From Jackrogersella multiformis (lineage: Eukaryota > Ascomycota > Sordariomycetes > Xylariales > Hypoxylaceae), in contig CADCXD010000001.1 in the NCBI GenBank assembly GCA_902806575.1, positions 1,550,001-1,614,000 on the forward strand: 64,000 nucleotides of DNA. Direction: 5' to 3'. Numbering within the stretch: the stretch's first letter is position 1; the number at the start of each line of letters is the position of its first letter. Positions 54,652 to 64,000 of this stretch are shown piece by piece. Made by a program: the position numbers and the translations under genes. Below the pieces are notes generated by a model, which saw only the letters and a program-made list of their open reading frames with translations, did not search any database and was not told the DNA's origin.

Positions 54652-55495
54652 ATGGCGTCAGTGGCTTCTTTAAAACAAGCTGGCAAAGTCGTCTGCATCG
54701 GACGCAACTATGCGTGAGTACAGGATTTTATAACTATTTCGTGGGGGTGGGGGATGTAAGGGGGCTGAACATGGCTGAATATTATTATGTGTAGCGACCA
54801 TATTGCCGAATTAAACAGCGCCAGGCCAAAACAGCCCTTCTTCTTTTTGAAACCCACCTCTTCAATTCTTTTGCCCGGAGGTGGTCCTGTCATTCGACCC
54901 AAGGGTGTAGACCTCCATTATGAAGTTGAATTGGCTTTGATATTGGGTAAGGAGGTGAAGGACCTTGCGGCCGACGATGAGAAGGGCGCCCTTGACGCTA
55001 TTGAGCGTAAGCAATTCATAAACGCCTTGCTTATAACTTTATTTAATAGACTAACACATTATCGAAGACTATGCTCTTAGCATCGATATGACGGCAAGGA
55101 ACGTTCAAAATGAGGCTAAGAAAAAGGGTTTGCCTTGGTCGATTGCCAAGGGCTTCGATACCTTTTTGCCAATTAGCAACCTCATTGAGAAATCGGCAAT
55201 TCCTAACCCTCATTCCATAGATATCTACCTCACTGTCAATGACAAGGTCCAGCAAGCAGACTCTACCGAGCTTATGCTTTTCCAGATCCCAAGGATGTTG
55301 AGTGATATCTCTAAGGTTATGACTCTTCATAAGGGAGATATCATCCTCACTGGAACACCAAAAGGTGTTGGACCGGTCGTCCCGGGCGATGTCATGCGAG
55401 CTGGCATCAAGGTCGATGGCAAGGAGCTTGAGGAGAGCAAGATCGAAGTCGCCGTTGAGGAATCAATTAGTTCATACCAGTTCGCGGAGACGTAA
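54652..55495 (+). CDS. FAHD1-like acylpyruvate hydrolase / oxaloacetate decarboxylase
   Basis: Fumarylacetoacetate-hydrolase-fold enzyme; human FAHD1 is a mitochondrial acylpyruvase and oxaloacetate decarboxylase. Exons 54652..54713, 54795..55006, 55068..55495; 233 residues (FAHD1 is 221-224). Motifs: GKVVCIGRNYADH, PFFFLKP, HYEVELALILG (metal-binding Glu pair), LSIDMTARNVQ, GLPWSIAKGFDTF, and GDIILTGTPKGVGPV. The start is the second ATG region (MASVASLKQAGKV). No clear mitochondrial presequence is visible. Convergent with the chitinase gene; only 303 bases separate the stops. Confidence 0.9.
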
Positions 55496-55798
55496 ATCTC
55501 CAGCTAGTAATAATTACTATGACCTTATGAGGTGATCTTCAATTATATCATTTAGATTATATATGTATGGAAAGTCCAGTTCTTTCCTGAAAAATAACTT
55601 TTGACAGCGTACATGCGGTGTCAATTTGAGTCATCTATTAACACTAAGACCATGTTCTAGAATAACTCCTTTTGAGGCCAGTATAAATTCAGACGTATAA
55701 TTTCCTCCGACTATCCCGGCTCAATAATCCCAAACCCCTTTATAAAAATAGATTCGTACGATATATACCTAGCTATTACATCCAGCTATGCCTCTAGT

Positions 55799-57673
55799 TT
55801 ATTCATCCGGCATCCCCCGTCGTATATTACGGTATTGGCTCGTCGGATAGTGAAGGTTATTATGCGTCTCGTCTAGCCACCTCACGTTCTTCGACACGGT
55901 AACGATCAAGCTTTGGGCACCACCTCTATCGCCGCTAGCCTCCCAGAAAAATGCACCGCCGAGGCCGTGCTGCATCAGGTACTTCGATTTAAAGGTTGTG
56001 CTGCGGACGTCGTCGTACGAGACGAGCTCCTTTCTACTGGCGTCATAACTGTATGTTGCTTTCGCGACGTCGTCGTATACTACCTTAGCCCCAGGTCTCG
56101 GCAAGTCCTTGTAGAACCAAACGCCAGGCTGTGGACCTCCCTCTCCGACGTTCGAGTAGTTCTGTCCGATGCCGGATGTGCCCTCAAACTGCAACGAGAG
56201 TCAGTCATTACTTCTTTAGATCTAGGTAGTGTGTTTGGAGGTTTGAGGCATGTCTTGAGAGCATTAAAATTCCTCGGCCAGCCCAATTAAGAGTCTCTGA
56301 CTCCCAATGCATGCCAAGAAAGGGGGAAATAAATTTCAATGTTACATACAGCGCGGCCGTATAGAGGCATCCCTAGAAGTAACTTCTGCGGGTGAATCCC
56401 GCGAGACTTGTAGTGGCGAATAGCATCATCCGTGCTTAGCTTCTTCGCAGAGGGGTCGTTGTTATACTCGAAAACGTTTGCTTGGTGACCGCTAACTGTA
56501 TCCCAGCTTCCAGAATAGTCGTAGGCCATCAAATTCCTGCCCGTTATTAGAATAACGGTCTATTATTCCGGCAACACTCGGCGCGACGCAAGTGAAGTGA
56601 AACTTACCAAAAGTCTATATATCTATTCATAGCAGTCAAGTCTAGTTTTTCGTAGTTCTGTGGGCTAGCCGGGCTCGCCACGCTGATGGTAAATCGATAT
56701 CTTAACTCGTGGAGAAGGGAATATCGGTCAAGCGCGTGCCTACAAGCCTCGAGGAGCTTGACAAAACTTTCCTTTTCAATGTCGTTGGAAGGATACTCCC
56801 AGTCAATGTCAATTCCATCAAAGCCCCAGTCCGTAACGAGCTTCACGGCAGACGTTGCGAACCTGTACCTTGTGGCATCAGTGGCGGCAACTGTTGCGAA
56901 CTTTGGTGAGTAGTTCCAACCGCCTATCGAAAGCACCGTCTTGAGGTTCCGGTTGTACTTCTTATGAATGAACAGCTGCTTGATGGCGCCATAAGCATTT
57001 CTGGTACGATTCGAAGTTGAATCATCGGGGTAGCCCTTGTCAAGGTCCACGACTGGATCTGAAGACTTCACTGTCCCGTCCAGGTCGATGTCAGCGAAAG
57101 CATAGAATATGTGTGTTAGTTCAGAAACCAGTAGTTCCTGGGGGTGAAAGCCCGAGTTAATACCCCTGATACATGTATCAGCTAAAATCGAAGATAAATG
57201 AGAGTATGTATGGATCCAAACCAGTTTGTGAAGTATACAGCATTTTTAAATCCCCTAAACGGGCCAGGTGGTGGCGGTGGAACTACACCGAAGGGATCGG
57301 TAGGCTTCGCTGGCTGTGATGTAGTTGAGGAAGCTGTAGTAACACTTGCAGTTGTGTTGCCAAACGGAACGCTAGTAACTCCTGTGGCACTCGTAGTATT
57401 ACTTCCAAACGGAACACCAGTCGTGCTTCCAATGCTAGTACTTAGGGTCGTCGTCCCTATACTCGAACTCTGAGTCGTAGTTTTATTACCCGAAGGAACC
57501 CTTGGACAAGTTGGTACAGCTGGCACATTATACGGATTGGCTGTATATATAGTAGTAGTGGCGAACACTGTCGTCGTTAAGTAAACTGGATTGCAATCAT
57601 TTCTCTCTTCAAGTCCAGATGCGCTACCCCAAAGGAGGTATTGGGTGAGCCCCCACAAAGAAACCTTCAGCAT
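55799..57673 (-). CDS. Secreted GH18 chitinase with Ser/Thr-rich N-terminal stalk
   Basis: Hydrolyses chitin, extracellular or cell-wall-associated. Exons 57673..57222, 57165..56608, 56536..56350, 56188..55799; 528 residues. Signal peptide about residues 1-19 (MLKVSLWGLTQYLLWGSAS). Then comes a stalk with Thr/Ser runs and several NTT/NKT sequons (about 30-135), likely O- and N-glycosylated, and a proline run (VPPPPPGP). The catalytic domain begins NAVYFTNW and has SIGGWNYSP and the active site DGIDIDWEYP with proton donor Glu274. It continues with MAYDYSGSWD, GMPLYGRAFEG, and GAFFWEASGD. No chitin-binding module or GPI signal is seen. The stalk is N-terminal, the reverse of the usual C-terminal Ser/Thr tail of yeast-type chitinases. 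Confidence 0.9.
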
Positions 57674-59509
57674 GTCGACTAGAACAGTTGATGGAAACGA
57701 ATGAACGGTCCCACGAAGAGTATATAGCTAGTCTAAGCCCTAGGAACCAGGTTGCTTCAGCTTTTATACATGAAGCTTGGGTGGTAACGGCAGCTCGCTA
57801 CTCTTCATCATTGTTAACTTCCACACGAGCCCTTCCACCGAGTTATATGGGAACAGCGAGGTGCCATCTTAACTCATCGAACGCGTCACCATTATAAAGG
57901 TTCCATTCACCCAATGGGGCGGTCGGGAGCCCAAGCCTCACGAGCACCAATGCAAGTCATGATGCGGGAGAGCGATTTGACCCAGGTTTTTAGCCTGAGT
58001 TGCCAAGAGGGTGTTATCGGTCCGTACCAGGGGAAGAAAAGAAAAATCAGAACGAAAATCGACAATCTACGAACCACACAGTCCACATTCTGAGGAGACG
58101 CAATGCCACTAAAAGGTCATTAGATGTGTCGAGGAAAAGAACACTTGACGAGATGGGGTCTGAGCTGGGATGATCCGGAAAAAGGGGCGGGCAGGGGTTA
58201 TTGCTGTCGGTAAAAGCTGGGATAATATCGAGCGATGATACGGTTGGTTCCCGTCGATTGTAACGCTCGATCTGATGCATGGGACAAGGCGTCAGCTCGT
58301 GACAAGTATATGGGAGAAAGGAAGCTTCTTAGAATATTGTTTTTGTTAGGATTGGATCTCGATCAATGTTTCATTTCCTCTCTTGAATACTATTAGAATC
58401 ATAGTGAGATCAAACTCATACCAGCAACGGCCCGATATCCCAGTGGCAGAAGATGTTTTTATAATAGAGAAGTACTAAGCCTATACGTCAGACATTTCCA
58501 TGGCCTGTTTAAAGGAAGTTCAAGTAAACGGAGTAGAGTTGTTAAGTCGTGTATATAATTGTGAGGTGTGTATTCAAGGTATGATCGAATACTCATAAAC
58601 GTAGACCTAACGAAGACGATGCTTTTAAACCCTATATATTATTATGAGGATTATCATGTGTATTACTAAACTTGTGTAATTTAATATAATATATGGCACA
58701 TTTTCAATGGACCAGAAGCGAATAGGATGGGATAGGGTAAAGTCACTCACACGAGATTTTATTAATACCACATTATTAAGACTATATATCGGCATTTATA
58801 ATATGATATCATCGCCGACTCTAAAATTCAATGCTAAGTAAGTTCTGTTGATTTTCCTCTTGTGGTCGATGCTTTTAAAAATAGTACTTGTAGATGTCTT
58901 AAACAGGATACTCGTAGAGATGTCCTCGTTCACGATGAACGATGCTTCAAAATTGTCACTTCTCGGTACGTGCTCAAAGGTCCAACCACAATTATGATTG
59001 GTTCAGGTAAAAGATCTGGTTTCGGACAGACGAGAGGTATTAGGTAACTGTTGCAAAGATTCTAGATACCTACATGTATAAGAAGAAAAAAAGGTATTCG
59101 TATACCTTAGGTACCTAGGTACCTTAGGTAGAGCTTAATGTTAAGCATGGATCCTGGAACTTGTAGTCTTTCAAGGTTCTACGAACGATACCGGGACTAT
59201 GATAAGCACTTCTCCCTATCTCATCGCCGTAACGGGTCGGGCCATGTTGTGTAACAACAAACGGAGTTCATAATTGGAGGCAGTCAGCTCCAGGTGAGAG
59301 GGGGAGCTGCGCCTCGCCATTAAGGTCCAGAATAAGGCTGCCACCTGCCACCTGCTACCTGTAGGCTCCCGATGACCCTTAGTCAACATTTAAACTCTCC
59401 TAAACTCCTTTTCCGTCTCTTTTAAACTCTTTTTCTATCTCCTTTAAACTCTTTCGGATGGCTTCTACCTAGAACCCATCTAAACTTAGCGTGAAGTGGC
59501 TATAAGATC
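57674..59509. promoter_or_regulatory. Divergent 1.8 kb region, chitinase - flavoprotein
   Basis: AT-rich centre (58300-59100). A CCTAGG near 57738 and the palindromic GGTACCTAGGTACC at about 59111. A CTTTTAAACTC-type imperfect repeat (TTTAAACTCC, TTTTAAACTC, CTTTAAACTC) lies at about 59390-59455, just upstream of the flavoprotein start. No gene recognised; the frame at 58862 on plus is too short. Confidence 0.5.
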
Positions 59510-61389
59510 ATGGGGAACAAGTTGTATTTCCCCGCGAGCGACCGGGGCGAGTCTCCTCCGCCCGCTTACTCGACCCGACCTTCGTCATTGCGGCCGCATT
59601 CCCACGAGCAGACACCGTTGATCCCCGATGTGAATTACAAACCATCTACGAACCGACAAGCTACACCTATCTCCGAATGCCTTCAGATATTTGTACTAAT
59701 CATCATCGGAATTCTTGTATTCTTGCCCTTCTACTTCCTAGCTAGGCTCTTGTTCGGGGGGTCTCTATGGTCGCCTCCGATCCCGCCTCCTACGTATTCG
59801 ATTGCCATCATTGGTATGTTTATAAAGTAAATTACATATATTCAAATGAGACGTGTAATCTAACTCTAAATAACAGGTGCTGGACCTGCAGGTATATCTG
59901 CTGCCCAACATCTACATCTGAAATCAATAGTCAGAGATGTCCATCTCAACATCACCCTGTTTGATTCCGCCCCCTTAATCGGAGGCCAACTAGCTCTTAA
60001 TACTTCTAACGGCGGTCTGGTATTCCCCTACGACGACCCCGAGCAGAGCCCGATAGTTGCAGAGGATATTACTGGCACAGCCCTATTGTGGAGCAACCCG
60101 CTCTTCACCAAGACATCAGAAGCAACCCTTGGGGACAATGTTGACTTCTCTGAACGGCCTGGGCAACAAGTCAGCTAGTAAGGAATCACAATCTACATAT
60201 GAATAAATCATTTTAGTATTAATCATCCCTAGTATCTCTAATGACCAGATCGTCAGCGAGACTACTCGCCCTTATAGCAAGACCCCAACGTTCAGCTGGC
60301 TCGGGTTGATATTTAAATATGGCAGCTCGATCTGGCAAGCTGGTGCTATGGCTAGGGATGGGACAAACCTACGAGATCACTTCGTAGATCCGCACTTGAC
60401 CTCGGACGTCAGGCAGCTCATGATATCCCTAGATATCATCGACTCCGTCCAGGAACGTGCCCAGAACGGACTCGAGCATCGAGGCATCGGCGGCCTTTAT
60501 GTGACCGAAGTCCTCGGGCCTCAAGTCGAGCGAGCCCATTCGCAGAAGATATCAGATATCACCACCCTAGCCATGTTATTAGCCGCATCTCAGGAGGATT
60601 CTGCCAATGCCTACGTTGGAGGGGAGTTAATCGATAGACTCGAGCAGATCGTTAGCGCAATAGACGCTACAGTCAGAACATCTACGCAAGTGGCCGGCAT
60701 AAAGCACGAACAAATCAGCGAAGAAGAATCGGCATGGCTCGTCGAATACGGTGCCTTTGGTTTATCGGGTGTTCAGGCCGAGGCATTCGACAAGGTCATC
60801 ATTGCTGCTCCAAACTTCGACTTATATCAAGCTTCTTCCATCGACGACGTCGAGGCTGCCTCAGTCATGACATACCAGCCAGCGCACGTCACATTCTTCA
60901 CGCTACCCTCACGTCTCAACCCCGACGTCTTCGGCAATGTGGACCAGATACTATTCACAGAGGAGCAAAACGAAGATAGCCGCTTTGGAGGAATCAGGGA
61001 GCTCGCGTTCGTGAGGGAAGTCATCCGAGTTGGGGACGACGGCAGCATGATCATCGAGTACCTGTACCGAGCTCTATCAAACGGCTACGCCACGGAAAAG
61101 CTACAACAGCTTGATCTGGGAATCACTTGGCTGTATCAGGCGAAGGTAAGTAATATTCAATTATCACAGCGCGACATACATACATGCTTAGGTAACTAAC
61201 ACTACCACCCACCAGCTCGAAAACGCTTACCCCGATCTCTACCCATTCAGGCGGTTTCCGCCCTTCAAGCTGTCCCAGAAGGGGCTGTGGTGGACATCGG
61301 CTCTCCACTCCGTTGCGAGCACAATCGACATGAGCTGGCTGGCCGGCCAAATCGTCGCCGAGGAAGTAATGAAGGATCTGAGGAAATAA
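59510..61389 (+). CDS. Prenylcysteine-oxidase-like FAD protein with N-terminal membrane anchor
   Basis: Exons 59510..59813, 59877..60177, 60233..61145, 61216..61389; 563 residues. A proline-rich N-terminal tail (about 55 residues, including SPPPAYS) is followed by a membrane segment, LQIFVLIIIGILVFLPFYFL (about 58-77). Directly after comes the FAD Rossmann motif IAIIGAGPAGISAAQHL, with the intron inside the Gly. The middle resembles the prenylcysteine lyase domain (GIGGLYVTEVLGPQVERAHSQ split around Val; AYVGGELIDRL). The C-terminus has YPFRRFPPFKL and ALHSVASTIDMSWLAGQIVAEEV, the FAD-closing helix. Known prenylcysteine oxidases free cysteine from prenylcysteine in lysosomes; here a signal anchor replaces the cleaved signal peptide. 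Function inferred only. Confidence 0.82.
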
Positions 61390-61832
61390 GCAAGAACTCG
61401 CCGTTCATGAGCGTTCATGAGCTAATCAATCACCCCTAATTTGCACGCTAAAGGATCAAGACTGGCTGAGCTGCGTAATTTGTATTTTTAGGTCATCGAG
61501 AAATGAGATTGTGATTGTGATTCATGCGTGGTCTTTTATATGGTTTTACAGAACAAGTCCTGATTAGGTAGAATGGGCCAAGAAGCACCGCCGCCGGCCT
61601 TGGCCCTCTTTCGTTATCACAAAACCGACTTTTTATTTCCATTGCCCCGGGTTCGCGCAAGCCTACCAGCCTATCCATTTTCGCCCCGTAGATGCCGCTC
61701 TCAATCGTATACCTGTAGTCTACCTCGTCCCTCCTATGATTATGGTTTTTTTTACATACCAAGAATTACCTAGCTAGCCGCCGCCGCCGCCGCCACCGCC
61801 ACCGCCTCTCGTCTAGATTTGAAGCCTCCCCC
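61390..61832. other. Convergent spacer with GCC repeat
   Basis: 443 bases between convergent stops. A (GCC)n tract with ACC interruptions lies at 61777-61806, just 3' of the PMT stop (minus strand). It lies in non-coding DNA and is read as GGC repeats in the PMT 3' UTR. Confidence 0.65.
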
Positions 61833-64000
61833 TTATTTGGCGAAGTGGAGATCGTATCCGAGCCATTTGCGTCGGAGGACTTGCTCGACGCTGAGGCCGG
61901 GGTAGCCGTAGGTCAGCGGCAGGAAGAAGAACCAGCCGGCGAATGCGATTGTTAGGATTACGGCACACGCGATCCATGCGGGAACCATGCTCTGCCCAGC
62001 GAACCTCTCGCGGGCGGTGATGTGGTGCTGGGGACCCGGCGCTCGCTTCTTGCCTGACTTGATCTCGTAGTATGTCGGTTCCTCGGCGGAGGGCTCGGCG
62101 TTAAAGACAAACTCCAGTAGAGCACCGACGATGAGACATGAGGCAAGATGGGCAGGGAGATAATGGTGCAAGAAAAGCTGACGTCCCATGAGATAGAACG
62201 GGAAGTAGTGCGTAGCCCACGCCAAGAAGAAGAACCCGGTGGAGTTGTAGAGGCGGGAGCGAGTACCTTTTTAACAAGTTAGTATACTGAATAGGAGCCA
62301 AAGAATTAGATGCAACCTACGATGATCTAGAGCGTCGACGCCTCGGCGTAGAGAGATTTGATCAGCACCGACGATACCAGCGTATACCGCGATCAGACTA
62401 CTAGCAATCCACCAACCAATCGGGTTGCCTAGGAAATAAATTTGCTGGCGAGTGTCGTTCTGAGTCCAGAAACTGACACCCCTTAGTAGAAATGGCCATT
62501 GGTACGGCTGGCTGGCGTATGGGTGGCTGCTGGTCAACTGGTTGTTGTGCCAGAACATAGAACGCTGCAGCTCGAACCATTTCCTAAGGAAAGGCAGACT
62601 CTTCACCTGACGTTCTTCCTTCTGCCGGCGGGGAGAATCGGCTGGGACGGAGGGAACATCCTCCACAATCCAGACATTTGAGCTAGGAGCAATCTGCTTG
62701 TTTCCATTGATCTCCTGCTGCTTATGGCCCCATTCCGGAAGAGGCTTCGTGTGAGTCCACATTGCTACCTTACTAGGATTATGAATGAACTTGAAGTGGC
62801 TAGAAACACTCTTGAAGTCTTGGTTAGGCTTGCCATGCTCGATTCTGACCTCGAAAAGGGTCTCCGCCGCGCGAGTTCCGTACGCATCAGCTACAGATAC
62901 GGTAGTAAATTCTTGGTTCGTAGGATAGAAGGGAGAAGCAACGTCATGGGACAGCAGAATTGTATCCGTCACCAAGTGTCGTAGTCTCACAAGTTCGTGA
63001 TTCTTAACGTGGCGGCCCATTTGATGGTCATCAGTAACCGGGAGAATCTGCCAGTAGTTATTGGTGTCATTATACGGGTACCCCGTGACCTGTTGCCCCT
63101 GACTAGAAACTCGACCATCGTCGTATCTGAGAGGATACTTCGTCTCGTGGCTGTGTAGATATGTTTTAGTTTCTTTATGACGAATAGTAATGGTGTCGTA
63201 ATAGTCAATGTTAAGAGAATTCGCAAGCATGACATTATCAGACAATGTCTCTTGAAACTCGGGAGTCATGAAATCGTCGCCTGGCCCAGATCTCGATAAT
63301 ACAGCAAAGTGGACCTGGAACCAAAATAAGTAGAATAGGAAAGGGATAATAATCAATCCAACAGCACGAGCGCCGAAGTGATACCCGAATTCTCGTAAGC
63401 TCAACGCGCCACCGGGTCGTCTGATGTCAAGCAACTCCCACAGGTCTATGACGACGGCAGAACCGATAGTAACAAAGGCGAAGAGGCCAACATATTTGGT
63501 GGATATGTCGCACGAGAGTGCAAAGCCGGTCAAGATGAGCCACTTCCACCACTTACGGCTGAATGATTCGTGTCTCAGCTTGTAGAATTTGATGTAGCAA
63601 AGCAGACTACATGCCATGGCAAGTACGAGCGTCGCATCCAACAGAATCAACCGAGTTTGGCCAATGTGGGCATTGTCCAGAAGGACGAGACCAGCGGCAA
63701 CGATACAAGCGGGTAAGCTATAGCCAGACTCCCACATAATGAGGTAAGTCACCGACACGGTTAACGAGCCGAGCAGTGCAGGCAAAGCGCGAAAAGCCAC
63801 ATATGGGACTTTATTCGCTATGTACGAATCACCGATATTCTCGAAGTGGAAATGACCATCATATCCCACAAGCCATCCCATAAGGGCGAAAAGCAGTTTT
63901 CCGAACGGTGGGTGGACATCGAAGAAGTAGGTTCTCTCGAGGTAATAAGATGCGAACTAGATAGGAAGAGGATAAAAGTAAGCCAAAGGATTCTCCGTGA
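61833..64000 (-). CDS. pmt4: Protein O-mannosyltransferase, Pmt4-like, 5'-truncated by window
   Basis: ER multispanning enzyme that moves mannose from dolichyl-phosphate-mannose to Ser/Thr. Exons seen: 63956..62321 and 62266..61833; bases 63957-64000 are the 3' part of an upstream intron (acceptor ATCTAG). The visible protein starts FASYYLERTYFFDVHPPFGK, which includes the luminal loop motif HPPFGKLL. It continues GDSYIANKVPYVAFR, NAHIGQTRLILLDA, and the MIR region (HKETKTYLHSH, RVSSQGQQVTGYPYND, VKNHELVRLRHLVTD). The multi-pass C-terminus (LGNPIGWWIASSL; FFFLAWATHYFPFYLMGRQLF) ends LGYDLHFAK. The LHSHETKYPL/QQVTGYP wording matches my memory of the Pmt4 class better than Pmt1/2. The class call is moderate, the family call strong. 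Confidence 0.9.

Noticed and set aside
41000..64000. Possible biosynthetic or functional gene cluster in the right half
   Set aside because: No backbone synthase, no pathway regulator or transporter, and neighbours have unrelated housekeeping functions.

Overview
This is a 64 kb piece of nuclear DNA from a filamentous ascomycete. Genes carry short GT-AG introns (about 48-270 bases, many with CTAAC or CTGAC branch sequences). They sit singly on both strands, separated by intergenic DNA rich in TACCTAGGTA-type palindromes. Gene content (eIF4A, EAF6, SNT2, PMT, GH18 chitinase, STK16-like kinase) and protein style suggest Sordariomycetes. An order-level placement cannot be made from the sequence alone. 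No mobile element, tRNA, rRNA, CRISPR or bacterial-style operon was seen.

Layout. 0-8 kb: 3' end of a YDJ1-type Hsp40 with a farnesylation box, TRM82 (tRNA m7G46 subunit), an STK16/ENV7-like kinase, a GPATCH11-like G-patch protein, and a five-exon cytosine deaminase. 8.5-14 kb: a 1,716-residue SNT2-type BAH/ELM2/SANT/PHD chromatin protein. 14-19 kb: a 5.1 kb gene-free divergent intergenic region, packed with palindromes at its distal end. 19-23 kb: a HELQ/Pol-theta-like helicase without a polymerase domain. 23.6-32 kb: a BTB protein, a proline iminopeptidase, an unknown protein and a Tvp38-type Golgi membrane protein. 33-41 kb: a CUE/CCCH/SMR protein, an F-box+JmjC protein and eIF4A. 41.8-48 kb: an unknown coiled-coil protein, an S9-family dipeptidyl peptidase without signal peptide, and EAF6. 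48-56 kb: a DUF7924/PD-(D/E)XK-like protein, an SRRM1-like PWI/SR protein, a small unknown protein and a FAHD1-like hydrolase. 55.8-64 kb: a GH18 chitinase, a membrane-anchored prenylcysteine-oxidase-like flavoprotein, and a Pmt4-like protein O-mannosyltransferase running off the right edge.

Functional themes are mostly housekeeping: chaperoning, tRNA modification, translation initiation, splicing (SR/PWI, G-patch), chromatin (SNT2, EAF6, JmjC), secretory pathway (kinase, Tvp38, PMT) and peptide turnover. There is no evidence of a biosynthetic cluster or co-transcribed set. The strongest unexplained signal is the family of AvrII-centred palindromes (TACCTAGGTA and derivatives). They are spread across nearly every intergenic region and several introns, are nearly absent from exons, and in places form long perfect inverted repeats. 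All splice sites were read by eye from phase and family similarity, and one internal junction of the helicase remains unresolved.
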